Positions 5,132 to 11,403 of a stretch of 12,274 bases of DNA are shown piece by piece. Within the stretch, counting starts at the first letter, position 1; every line of letters starts with the position of its first letter. The DNA is from an uncultured Prevotellaceae bacterium. Lineage in GTDB: Bacteria > Bacteroidota > Bacteroidia > Bacteroidales > Bacteroidaceae. The notes beneath the pieces were generated by a model. That model worked only from the letters and a program-made list of their open reading frames with translations. It was not told the origin of the DNA and made no database searches. Location of the stretch: NCBI GenBank assembly GCA_902803455.1, contig CADCQC010000237.1, positions 1 to 12,274 of the forward strand, written 5' to 3'. Made by a program: the position numbers and the translations under genes.

Positions 5132-7486
5132 TCATCCGACGATGGTCAGTCGTGCAAACCTGACGAGGAGCAGTTTGGTACCGGCATTCTCGAAGGCCAC
5201 GGTAGCCTTCATGTTCTCCCCTTTCCCTTCCAACTGGAGCACCCGTCCGATGCCGAATCGCTGATGAGCCACCGTGCATCCCACACGAAGCCCTGGCAGC
5301 GGAGACCCAGAAGTAGGCTGCTGTGGTGAAGATTGTGAAGGTTGTGATGAAGGCTGTGAAGATGGTGAAGGCCGTGAAGGATTCACGGCTTTAGGTTTGG
5401 GATCCGCCTTGAACTGCCACCCCACAGGTCGGTTGTTCTGCATCCAACTGTTGTTTTTCTTATGTCTCGCCCAAGAGGCATTGGCAGCGGCATCGTGCTC
5501 CTTTCCTTCAATGCTCATATAGCGCCGGTCGATATCATTCAGAAACCTGCTCTGCTGGTTGAACTCCGGGCGTCCATATCTCATGCGGTGCTGGGCACTG
5601 GAGAGGAAGCAATGTTTCTCTGCCCTGGTGATGGCCACATAGAGCAGCCGTCGCTCTTCCTCCAGTTCTCTCATCGAGGAGGAAGACAAAGGACTGGGAA
5701 AGAGGTTTTCCTCGAGTCCGACGATGAAGACCGTGGGGAATTCCAGTCCCTTCGCACTATGGACAGTCATCATGGCCACCCGTCCGTTTTGTTCCTCCTC
5801 ATCACCACCATCCAGATCGGTGAGCAATGCCACCTCCTGCAGGTAATCCGTGACAAAGACCTCCTTCTCATGGCCTTCCTCCTTGCGCAAGTCCACGAAA
5901 TCCTTCATGCCGTTGAGCAGTTCGTCCAGATTCTCTTTTCTCGCCCTACCTTCCGGTGAATGGTCCGCCTCCATCTCCTGTACGGTTCCGGATGATTTGA
6001 CGATATGCAGTCCGACAGCAAACACATCATCGGTGGCAGCCATCTTCATATAATCCCCGATCAGCTGTCGGAAGCCCTCCACCTTGGTAGCGGTGGCCTT
6101 CGTCATTTGCAGTCCCGCCTCTTCGGGACGACAGATGACCTGCCACAGGCTGACATGATGCTCTCGTGCGGCATCAGCCAGTTTTCCTACCGTGACATTG
6201 CCGATGCCTCTGGTAGGATAATTGATGACCCTTCTGAAAGCCTCCTCATCATCGGGATTGGTCACGAGTCTCAGATAGGCGATGACATCTTTGATTTCCT
6301 TACGCTGATAAAAACTCAGTCCGCCATATATGCGATATGGTATGTTGTCTTTTCTGAACTGCTCCTCAAAAGTTCTGCTTTGCGCGTTGGTGCGGTAGAG
6401 GATAGCAAAATCCCCATAAGAGGCATTTTCCTCTCTTCGGATTTTCCGGATATATTTGCTGACAATGGCCACCTCCTCCCTGTCGCTATAGAGCGGGAAA
6501 TAGTGCAAAGGCTCCCCCTCATCATTGCGGCTGTAGACATCTTTTTGTATCTGCCATTGGTTGTGTCTGATCAGGCTGTTGGCCGCCTTGACAATCTTCT
6601 GTGTGGAACGGTAGTTGCGTTCCAACTTGAAGAGTTGCGTATTGTCATAGAGTTGCTGGAACCCGAGTATATTGTCGATATTGGCCCCTCTGAAGGCATA
6701 GATACTTTGTGCGTCATCACCCACGACACACACATGCTGGTGCTCACCGGTCAACAAGTAAACAATCTGTTGTTGTGCGTAATTCGTATCTTGGTATTCG
6801 TCCACGAGTACGAATCTGAATCTTTCAGCATATTTTCTTCTGATCTCCTCATGCTGATGGAAAAGCATATATGTATTGAGGAGCAAGTCGTCGAAATCCA
6901 TGGCATTCCCCAACCTGCACCGCTGGGCATATTGCAAATAGATTTGGTAGAGCAATGGCATATTGGCCTCCTGGTCCCGCTGTCTTGCATCCCCATCTTG
7001 CTCATATAGTTCAGCGGTGATGAGTCTGTTTTTCGCCAACGAGATGGTGTTGTGCACAGAGGCAGGCTTATATTTTGTGTCATCAAGTTGCAACTCCTTG
7101 ATGATATTCTTGATCAGCGTTCTGGAGTCGGTCTCATCATAGATGGTGTAATTGGATCCATACCCGATGGCCGCTGCCTCGATTCTGAGGATTCGTGCAA
7201 AGACGCTGTGGAAAGTGCCCATCTGCAGATAGGCAGCCTTCTCGTTTCCCACGAGGGAAGCGATCCGCTGTTTCATCTCACTGGCCGCTTTATTGGTGAA
7301 TGTGAGTGCGAGCACTTCCCATGGCATATACCCGTTTTTCAGCAGATAGGCCACCTTATAGGTGAGGACCCTGGTCTTTCCCGACCCGGCACCTGCGATG
7401 ACAAGCGATGCGCCATCGATGTATTCCACGGCTTTCCGCTGGTTGTCATTCAACTGACTGAGCAATGCCTCATTCTCTTGATTCAT
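5132..7486 (-). CDS. uvrD: UvrD/PcrA-type 3'-5' DNA helicase
   Basis: This 784-residue superfamily 1A helicase unwinds DNA in excision repair, mismatch repair and replication-fork rescue. All motifs are present in order: Q-motif LNDNQRKAV (12-20), Walker A AGAGSGKT (31-38), TFTNKA (62-67), DEYQDTN (229-235), GDDAQSIYAFRGA (256-268), TVHSAKGLEF (574-583) and RRLLYVAITRAE (612-623). The last 50 residues (735-784, GCTVAHQRFGIGRVLQLEG) form the Tudor-like domain of PcrA/UvrD, which contacts RNA polymerase in some bacteria. A Ser/Pro/Gln-rich linker at 697-732 precedes it, and its DNA is a degenerate 12-bp repeat. The gene begins 21 bp after mtgA, so the pair is probably co-transcribed. Length and motifs are typical. 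PcrA and UvrD cannot be told apart from sequence alone. Confidence 0.95.
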   Translation of the reverse strand: MNQENEALLSQLNDNQRKAVEYIDGASLVIAGAGSGKTRVLTYKVAYLLKNGYMPWEVLALTFTNKAASEMKQRIASLVGNEKAAYLQMGTFHSVFARILRIEAAAIGYGSNYTIYDETDSRTLIKNIIKELQLDDTKYKPASVHNTISLAKNRLITAELYEQDGDARQRDQEANMPLLYQIYLQYAQRCRLGNAMDFDDLLLNTYMLFHQHEEIRRKYAERFRFVLVDEYQDTNYAQQQIVYLLTGEHQHVCVVGDDAQSIYAFRGANIDNILGFQQLYDNTQLFKLERNYRSTQKIVKAANSLIRHNQWQIQKDVYSRNDEGEPLHYFPLYSDREEVAIVSKYIRKIRREENASYGDFAILYRTNAQSRTFEEQFRKDNIPYRIYGGLSFYQRKEIKDVIAYLRLVTNPDDEEAFRRVINYPTRGIGNVTVGKLADAAREHHVSLWQVICRPEEAGLQMTKATATKVEGFRQLIGDYMKMAATDDVFAVGLHIVKSSGTVQEMEADHSPEGRARKENLDELLNGMKDFVDLRKEEGHEKEVFVTDYLQEVALLTDLDGGDEEEQNGRVAMMTVHSAKGLEFPTVFIVGLEENLFPSPLSSSSMRELEEERRLLYVAITRAEKHCFLSSAQHRMRYGRPEFNQQSRFLNDIDRRYMSIEGKEHDAAANASWARHKKNNSWMQNNRPVGWQFKADPKPKAVNPSRPSPSSQPSSQPSQSSPQQPTSGSPLPGLRVGCTVAHQRFGIGRVLQLEGKGENMKATVAFENAGTKLLLVRFARLTIVG
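5291..5398 (-). repeat. Degenerate 12-bp tandem repeat encoding the UvrD linker
   Basis: The codons for UvrD residues 697-732 include SSQPSSQPSQSSPQQP. On the plus strand this appears as imperfect repeats of the type GGTTGTGATGAA/GGCTGTGAAGAT, clearest at 5324-5380. The unit is a multiple of three, so copy-number change would lengthen or shorten the linker without breaking the frame. Confidence 0.5.
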
Positions 7487-7507
7487 CAGGATTTGTCTTT
7501 TTAGGGG

Positions 7508-8233
7508 TTATTTGTTTTTTCTCTTTGAGCTGACATCGTCATTTTCCTCCATGGGGAAAGGTGGTGTGGCCTTCATCCTCCGCTCGATGATCCGTTGCAA
7601 TTTTCTCAATCTGCTGTTGGGAGCGATCGAACTGCGTTTTATCGGGTTGGGCAATGACACGGCAATCAGCGCACATTCAGCGCGTGTGAGCTCTTTGGCA
7701 GATTTTCCGAAATGGTCCTGAGCGACGGCCTCCACACCATAGATGCCATCCCCCATCTCTATTGAGTTGAGATACACCTCCATGATGCGTTGTTTGCTCC
7801 AGAACAATTCTATGAGCAGCGTGAAATAAGCCTCCAGTCCTTTTCTCACCCACGTTCTGTCCTGCCAGAGAAAAACATTCTTTGCCGTCTGCTGTGAGAT
7901 GGTGCTGGCTCCACGTTTATGGATATGTGTCTTGTTGTATTCTACGGCATCCTGAATGGCCTTTGTGTCAAAGCCGTGGTGCTCAAGGAAATGCGCATCC
8001 TCGCTGGCGATGACAGCCACGGGCATGTGGGGTGACATATTGCTGAGAGGCGTCCATGAATGGTGCATCTTGAGTTGCTTTTTATTCTTGATCTGCTCGC
8101 AGCACCTGATCACCATCAGCGGCGTGACGGGTACAGGAACAAAACGGTAGGCCACTACCGCCAAGACGGAAGAGACAAGGAGAAAGACAAGTATCTTCCT
8201 TAAGAATTTCAGCAACCATTTGATAACACCCAT
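7508..8233 (-). CDS. mtgA: Monofunctional biosynthetic peptidoglycan transglycosylase
   Basis: This 241-residue GT51 enzyme polymerises lipid II into glycan strands at the outer face of the inner membrane. One membrane segment lies at about 12-34. The five GT51 motifs can be followed: EDAHFLEHHG (78-87, catalytic Glu78), RGASTISQQTAKNVFL (107-122), RKGLEAYFTLLIE (130-142), KQRIMEVYLNSIEMG (147-161, second Glu152) and GVEAVAQDHFGKSA (166-179). There is no transpeptidase domain, which separates it from class A penicillin-binding proteins. The charged C-terminus (ENDDVSSKRKNK) is cytosol-like in composition but would be periplasmic. It is the first gene of the long leftward cluster. The 83-bp gap to the OmpA-type gene contains that gene's terminator, and no good promoter of its own was found, so some read-through may drive it. 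Confidence 0.94.
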   Translation of the reverse strand: MGVIKWLLKFLRKILVFLLVSSVLAVVAYRFVPVPVTPLMVIRCCEQIKNKKQLKMHHSWTPLSNMSPHMPVAVIASEDAHFLEHHGFDTKAIQDAVEYNKTHIHKRGASTISQQTAKNVFLWQDRTWVRKGLEAYFTLLIELFWSKQRIMEVYLNSIEMGDGIYGVEAVAQDHFGKSAKELTRAECALIAVSLPNPIKRSSIAPNSRLRKLQRIIERRMKATPPFPMEENDDVSSKRKNK

Positions 8234-8260
8234 GACAAGATCACATGATTATTTAAAGGT

Positions 8261-8287
8261 AAAAAGGGCGGATGATGAATCCGCCCT
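8261..8287 (-). terminator. Intrinsic terminator of the OmpA-domain lipoprotein gene
   Basis: GGGCGGAT (8266-8273) and ATCCGCCC (8279-8286) form a perfect G+C-rich 8-bp stem with loop GATGA, extended by an A-T pair (8265/8287). On the minus strand it is followed by TTTTT (8261-8265). It ends the OmpA-type transcript 30 bp after its stop codon and separates it from mtgA. Confidence 0.88.
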
Positions 8288-8316
8288 CTGTACCTATATA
8301 AAAAGAATAAATTCGA

Positions 8317-9003
8317 TTATTGGAGAGTACCAGCATTAGCGGCATCGATCATAGCCTGGCTAGCATACATGTACACCTCCACGCGACGGTTCTGAGCACG
8401 TCCGGCAGCGGTGCTGTTGTCAGCGATGGGCTGATGTGAGCCGAAGCCAGAGACATTCTGGAACTGTGAAGCGGGAACGCCACAGTTGACGAGGTAGTTG
8501 GCGACAGCCTGTGCACGGTTCTGTGACAGCGGGTCGTTGACACGGTCAGAACCAGTGTTGTCAGTGTGACCCTGGATGTCGATGTAGAGTTGAGGCTCAG
8601 ACTTCAGCATATTGGCGAACTTGGTGAGCGCAGTCTTGGTGTTGTTCTTCAGTGCATATTTGCCAGTGTCGAAGAGGATACCGCCATCGAAAGCCACCTT
8701 CACAGCGGTCAGACCGTTCTGGTCGGTGATTTCAGACACCTGTGCATTCTCCACAGCCTGTGCCTTAGCCTTCACTTTATCCATATGCTTACCGATGAGT
8801 GTACCAGCAGTAGCACCTACAGCAGTACCGATAGCAGCACCAATCACGGTACTCTTCGTGTCTTTTCCTATAAGTTGTCCGATGATACCACCGAGCACAG
8901 CACCACCGCCGCCACCAAGCAAACCGCCTGTTCCAGCTTGAGTACTGCAACCCATCACCATCAATGCACACATGACGTATGCGAGAAAATTGATTTTTTT
9001 CAT
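8317..9003 (-). CDS. OmpA-domain lipoprotein with glycine zipper
   Basis: This 228-residue protein starts at MKKINFLAYVMCALMVMGCS; the lipobox puts the lipidated Cys at 19 and decides against the start 20 codons upstream. Residues 24-72 are a glycine zipper (GGLLGGGGGAVLGGIIGQ, then IGAAIGTAVGATAGTLIG), which can insert in or pack against membranes. Residues about 103-213 are an OmpA C-terminal domain: IDIQGHTDNTGS, DPLSQNRAQAV and GRAQNRRVEVYMY. It binds diaminopimelate in peptidoglycan through the conserved Asp and Arg of this motif set. The layout matches E. coli YiaD-like proteins and would tie the outer membrane to the wall. Codon use is highly regular (many GTA, GCA, ACC), hinting at strong expression. 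It has its own promoter and terminator. Confidence 0.93.
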   Translation of the reverse strand: MKKINFLAYVMCALMVMGCSTQAGTGGLLGGGGGAVLGGIIGQLIGKDTKSTVIGAAIGTAVGATAGTLIGKHMDKVKAKAQAVENAQVSEITDQNGLTAVKVAFDGGILFDTGKYALKNNTKTALTKFANMLKSEPQLYIDIQGHTDNTGSDRVNDPLSQNRAQAVANYLVNCGVPASQFQNVSGFGSHQPIADNSTAAGRAQNRRVEVYMYASQAMIDAANAGTLQ

Positions 9004-9251
9004 AATTGTAGAATTTTTGTTAAAAAACGATTTTATTAAATTCTTTCTGATTGACGCAGCCAAAGCTTTTCGGCTACATTTTGATGCAAAGATAATACAA
9101 AATCAATATGACGCAAAAGAAAAAGATATTTTTTAAATGATTTTTTAAAATATTTTCTCTAATTCTATTAATATTTCCTAATTGTCATGCTTATCTGTCG
9201 TGGTAAAAAACCGTTCAGGCAACATATTTTTGAGAGACAGGCACAGGTCTC
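9004..9251. other. Intergenic region between umuC and the OmpA-type gene
   Basis: The left part (9004-9117) holds the leader and promoter of the OmpA-type gene, with a small imperfect stem AGCC...GGCT at 9058-9075 in the leader. The rest is A+T-rich. Weak stems are seen (AAATATT/AATATTT around 9150-9175, and GAGAC 9234-9238 with GTCTC 9247-9251 just after the umuC stop), but none has a T-tract in the umuC direction, so no confident umuDC terminator can be named. Confidence 0.5.
9087..9117 (-). promoter_or_regulatory. Bacteroidetes-type promoter of the OmpA-domain lipoprotein gene
   Basis: On the minus strand TTTG (9114-9117) and TATCTTTG (9087-9094) are separated by exactly 19 bp, a full match to the Bacteroidetes consensus. 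The start would be near 9080, leaving a leader of about 77 nt, A+T-rich just before the ATG at 9003. Confidence 0.78.
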
Positions 9252-10556
9252 CTACTCCACTTCGATAATGTCAGACCACCGTGTGGTATAGTTGGGACTT
9301 TTGAGATCTCTCTTGATGGCTCCGGCAAATTTGCCGGCTTTTCCCTGACCGTTTTTCGCGGTGTATTGCTGCGATCCGAGCACCACGGTCTCTGAGCCGC
9401 AGATTTTATTGATTCTGTCGACCACATCATCGATTTTTCTCATTTTCTCATGTCTGCCGGCATCATAGTCGACGAAATTGGTCTGCACAGCCCTATCGGA
9501 CACGATGTCCATCAACATCACGCCCGCTTTTTTGTAGGCATATCCATTGATGAACGCCATCTGCAGTGCGGCAAGTGCCGCCTCGACGATTCTCATCGTG
9601 GAGGCTGATGGTGTGGGCAGTGTGACCGTGCGGAACATACCATATTGCGGCAGGTCTTCCCTAAAATGATTGGTATCGACGAACACCCCTACCACGGTAG
9701 CAACCGAGTGCTGCTTCCGCAACTTAGCCGCGCATCGCGCGGCATAATTGGCCACATGCGTCCTGATGACTTCCATATCGGAGACATTGGACGGGAACGA
9801 CCGCGACGTGCAGATACTCTTTTTGGTCACCATATCCATATCATCGATAGGGATGCAGTCTATGCCATTGAGTTCTTTCCAGGTTCTTTCGGCCACGATA
9901 TTGAAGCACGCCCTCACCCATGGCAAGGGATGGGCAGCGAATTCATAGGCCGTCAGCACATTCATCTCCACCAACCTCCGTTCCCACCTGTGGCCGATCC
10001 CCCACACATCCCCTATGGGAAAGAGTCTCAGAGCCGTCTCGCGCTTATAGTCGTCATCGATCAGGCAACAATGGTGGTAGCCAGGTATTTTTTTGGCAAA
10101 TTTGCTGGCCACCTTTGCCAATGTCTTGGTGGGTGCGATGCCGATGCTCACCGGCATCCCCAGTCCTCTTTTAATGATCTCGTAAAGATGTTCACCCCAC
10201 GCCTTGAGGTCCTGCCCCTCCATGCCTTCGAGCACGCAGAAACCCTCATCGATGCTATAGCGATGAAATTCGGGCGCCTCGTTGCGCACGATGTTCATCA
10301 ACCGGCGGGTCATATCGGCATAAAGTTCATAATTGGAAGAGAAGGCGTAGATGCGCTGGTTGGGGAAATAATCTTTGAGTTGGAAAAAAGGCATCCCATC
10401 TTTCACTCCAATGGCCTTTGCCTCATTGCTTCTGGCCACGACGCACCCGTCGTTGTTGGAGAGGACCACGACCGGTTGCCCGACGAGGTCGGGACGGAAT
10501 GCCCTTTCACAACTCACGTAGCAATTATCTACATCGACGAGTGCATAATACATCAT
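9252..10556 (-). CDS. umuC: Y-family DNA polymerase, UmuC subunit of DNA polymerase V
   Basis: This 434-residue protein starts at MMYYALVDVDNCYVSCERAF (10556, or the next ATG at 10553). It is the catalytic subunit of an error-prone translesion polymerase that needs processed UmuD. Catalytic acids are Asp8 (in VDVDNCY) and Asp103-Glu104 (YSIDEGF). LSNNDGCVVARSNEAKAIG (32-50) is the UmuC finger signature. SIGIAPTKTLAKVASKFAKK (137-156) lies in the palm, and IGDVWGIG marks the helix-hairpin-helix of the thumb. The little-finger and UmuC C-terminal parts follow. Length agrees with UmuC and not with the shorter DinB. The gene starts 7 bp after the umuD stop, so the two are translated from one mRNA. 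An upstream in-frame extension would overlap umuD and is rejected. The stop is TAG. Confidence 0.95.
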   Translation of the reverse strand: MMYYALVDVDNCYVSCERAFRPDLVGQPVVVLSNNDGCVVARSNEAKAIGVKDGMPFFQLKDYFPNQRIYAFSSNYELYADMTRRLMNIVRNEAPEFHRYSIDEGFCVLEGMEGQDLKAWGEHLYEIIKRGLGMPVSIGIAPTKTLAKVASKFAKKIPGYHHCCLIDDDYKRETALRLFPIGDVWGIGHRWERRLVEMNVLTAYEFAAHPLPWVRACFNIVAERTWKELNGIDCIPIDDMDMVTKKSICTSRSFPSNVSDMEVIRTHVANYAARCAAKLRKQHSVATVVGVFVDTNHFREDLPQYGMFRTVTLPTPSASTMRIVEAALAALQMAFINGYAYKKAGVMLMDIVSDRAVQTNFVDYDAGRHEKMRKIDDVVDRINKICGSETVVLGSQQYTAKNGQGKAGKFAGAIKRDLKSPNYTTRWSDIIEVE

Positions 10557-10563
10557 AGCAAGA

Positions 10564-11028
10564 CTATTTATTGCCGCGCCAATTCTTGATGGTATATTGA
10601 ACCACCCCCCAGATGGTGAGTTCATCGTCGGCCGTGATTTTAAACGACGGGAAATTCTTATTAGCCGGCACGAGGTTGATATATCCTTGATCTATATGCG
10701 TATTATCAAAGAATTTTAGGGTGAAACGGTTGTCGTAGAATGCGACGACCACGTCACCATTGCGTGGAACGAGCGACCTGTCGATGACCAGGATGTCACC
10801 ATCACAGATCCCCGCATCAATCATGGAGTCACCCTTCACCCTGCCGTAGAAGGTGGTCTCTGGATGACGGATCATATCTTTGTTGAAATCGAGCACCTCC
10901 ACCTCATAGGCCTCAGCAGGCGAAGGAAACCCCGCCTTGATACCGGGAGCATAACTGAGTGTGAGCGGTTGTGCGAATTCACTTCTGATGAGTACGACCT
11001 CATTGTTGTCGGTTGGTGATTGTTTCAT
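10564..11028 (-). CDS. umuD: UmuD, LexA-like self-cleaving accessory subunit of DNA polymerase V
   Basis: This 154-residue S24-family peptidase starts at ATG 11028 (MKQSPTDNNE); the ATG was preferred to a TTG two codons upstream. The self-cleavage site is the Ala32-Gly33 bond in KAGFPSPAEAY. The nucleophile is Ser68 in GRVKGDSMIDAGI, and the general base is Lys105 in RFTLKFF. RecA filaments would stimulate cleavage to UmuD', which joins UmuC. There is no N-terminal DNA-binding domain, which separates it from LexA. The gene leads the umuDC operon, 7 bp ahead of umuC. Its upstream region has a predicted promoter overlapped by a repeated motif, which fits damage control. The SusC-like gene is divergent. 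Confidence 0.94.
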   Translation of the reverse strand: MKQSPTDNNEVVLIRSEFAQPLTLSYAPGIKAGFPSPAEAYEVEVLDFNKDMIRHPETTFYGRVKGDSMIDAGICDGDILVIDRSLVPRNGDVVVAFYDNRFTLKFFDNTHIDQGYINLVPANKNFPSFKITADDELTIWGVVQYTIKNWRGNK

Positions 11029-11085
11029 CTCCAAACTAAGGAATATTTCCTAATTATAAAAAAATGTGTCTTAAATATTAAAAAA

Positions 11086-11116
11086 TGTTTGCAAAATAGC
11101 ATAATGTGTTTGCAAA
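11086..11116. repeat. 10-bp direct repeat TGTTTGCAAA, possible umuDC operator
   Basis: The decamer TGTTTGCAAA occurs at 11086-11095 and again at 11107-11116, 21 bp apart (two helical turns), and each contains the palindrome TTTGCAAA. The right copy overlaps the predicted -7 element of umuDC and the left copy falls about 11-18 bp inside the transcript. That is a favourable site for a repressor. TTTG is itself a promoter element, so chance or promoter duplication must be kept in mind. Confidence 0.4.
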
Positions 11117-11142
11117 TGTAGTGAAAAAAAAGGATATCCAAG
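11113..11142 (-). promoter_or_regulatory. Predicted promoter of umuDC
   Basis: On the minus strand TACATTTG (11113-11120) matches the -7 element exactly. A near -33 element CTTG (11139-11142) lies 18 bp upstream, one base shorter than usual. A start near 11106 would give a leader of about 78 nt. Both deviations suggest a weaker basal promoter, as expected for a repressed damage-inducible operon. Confidence 0.45.
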
Positions 11143-11161
11143 AGGTTTTCAATGGTATAAT

Positions 11162-11192
11162 TTTGTATTTCAAAAAATAATGACTAACTTTG
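11162..11192 (+). promoter_or_regulatory. Bacteroidetes-type promoter of the susC-like gene
   Basis: TTTG (11162-11165) and TAACTTTG (11185-11192) are 19 bp apart on the plus strand, an exact consensus match. Transcription from about 11199 would give a leader of about 205 nt before the ATG at 11404. Long leaders are common for SusC genes and often carry regulation. Confidence 0.7.
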
Positions 11193-11403
11193 CTACCATC
11201 ATGAAAACGACCTATGGTGCCGATGGAGTTCAGCATCACCACATCCTTTACTTCATCAAAATTCGTAGGTTAACGCGCAAAATCTTAAGCGAGTATTTGT
11301 TAACTCCTATTAATTTTGCATCATGATATGTTCTGTTGCCGAATCACAACAGTATACTGGCCTAAAAACAAATATACAACCTAATAATAACATCATCCTA
11401 ATC

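Larger units (their letters stand above)
11029..11403. other. Divergent regulatory region between umuDC and the susC-like gene
   Basis: This 375-bp A+T-rich stretch has no convincing gene. From left to right it holds a GGAATATTTCC dyad beside the umuD start (core 11039-11051), two TGTTTGCAAA direct repeats with the umuDC promoter (11086-11142), the susC-like promoter (11162-11192), and a leader of about 200 nt. The leader contains two GTTAAC hexamers (11269-11274 and 11299-11304), a second -7-like TAATTTTG (11311-11318), and a small stem CTGTTG/CAACAG (11333-11352). It also holds an unsupported 41-codon ORF (11201-11326) with three consecutive His codons, starting almost at the predicted transcript start. 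Confidence 0.55.

Noticed and set aside
6005..7009. 334-codon plus-strand ORF opposite uvrD
   Set aside because: Long but antisense to a helicase with every motif intact. Its sequence has no family features.
9234..9251. GAGAC/GTCTC stem just after the umuC stop as a terminator
   Set aside because: Only five base pairs, an 8-nt loop and no T-tract in the umuC direction.
9645..10589. 314-codon plus-strand ORF opposite umuC
   Set aside because: Antisense shadow of the conserved polymerase gene, without recognisable domains.
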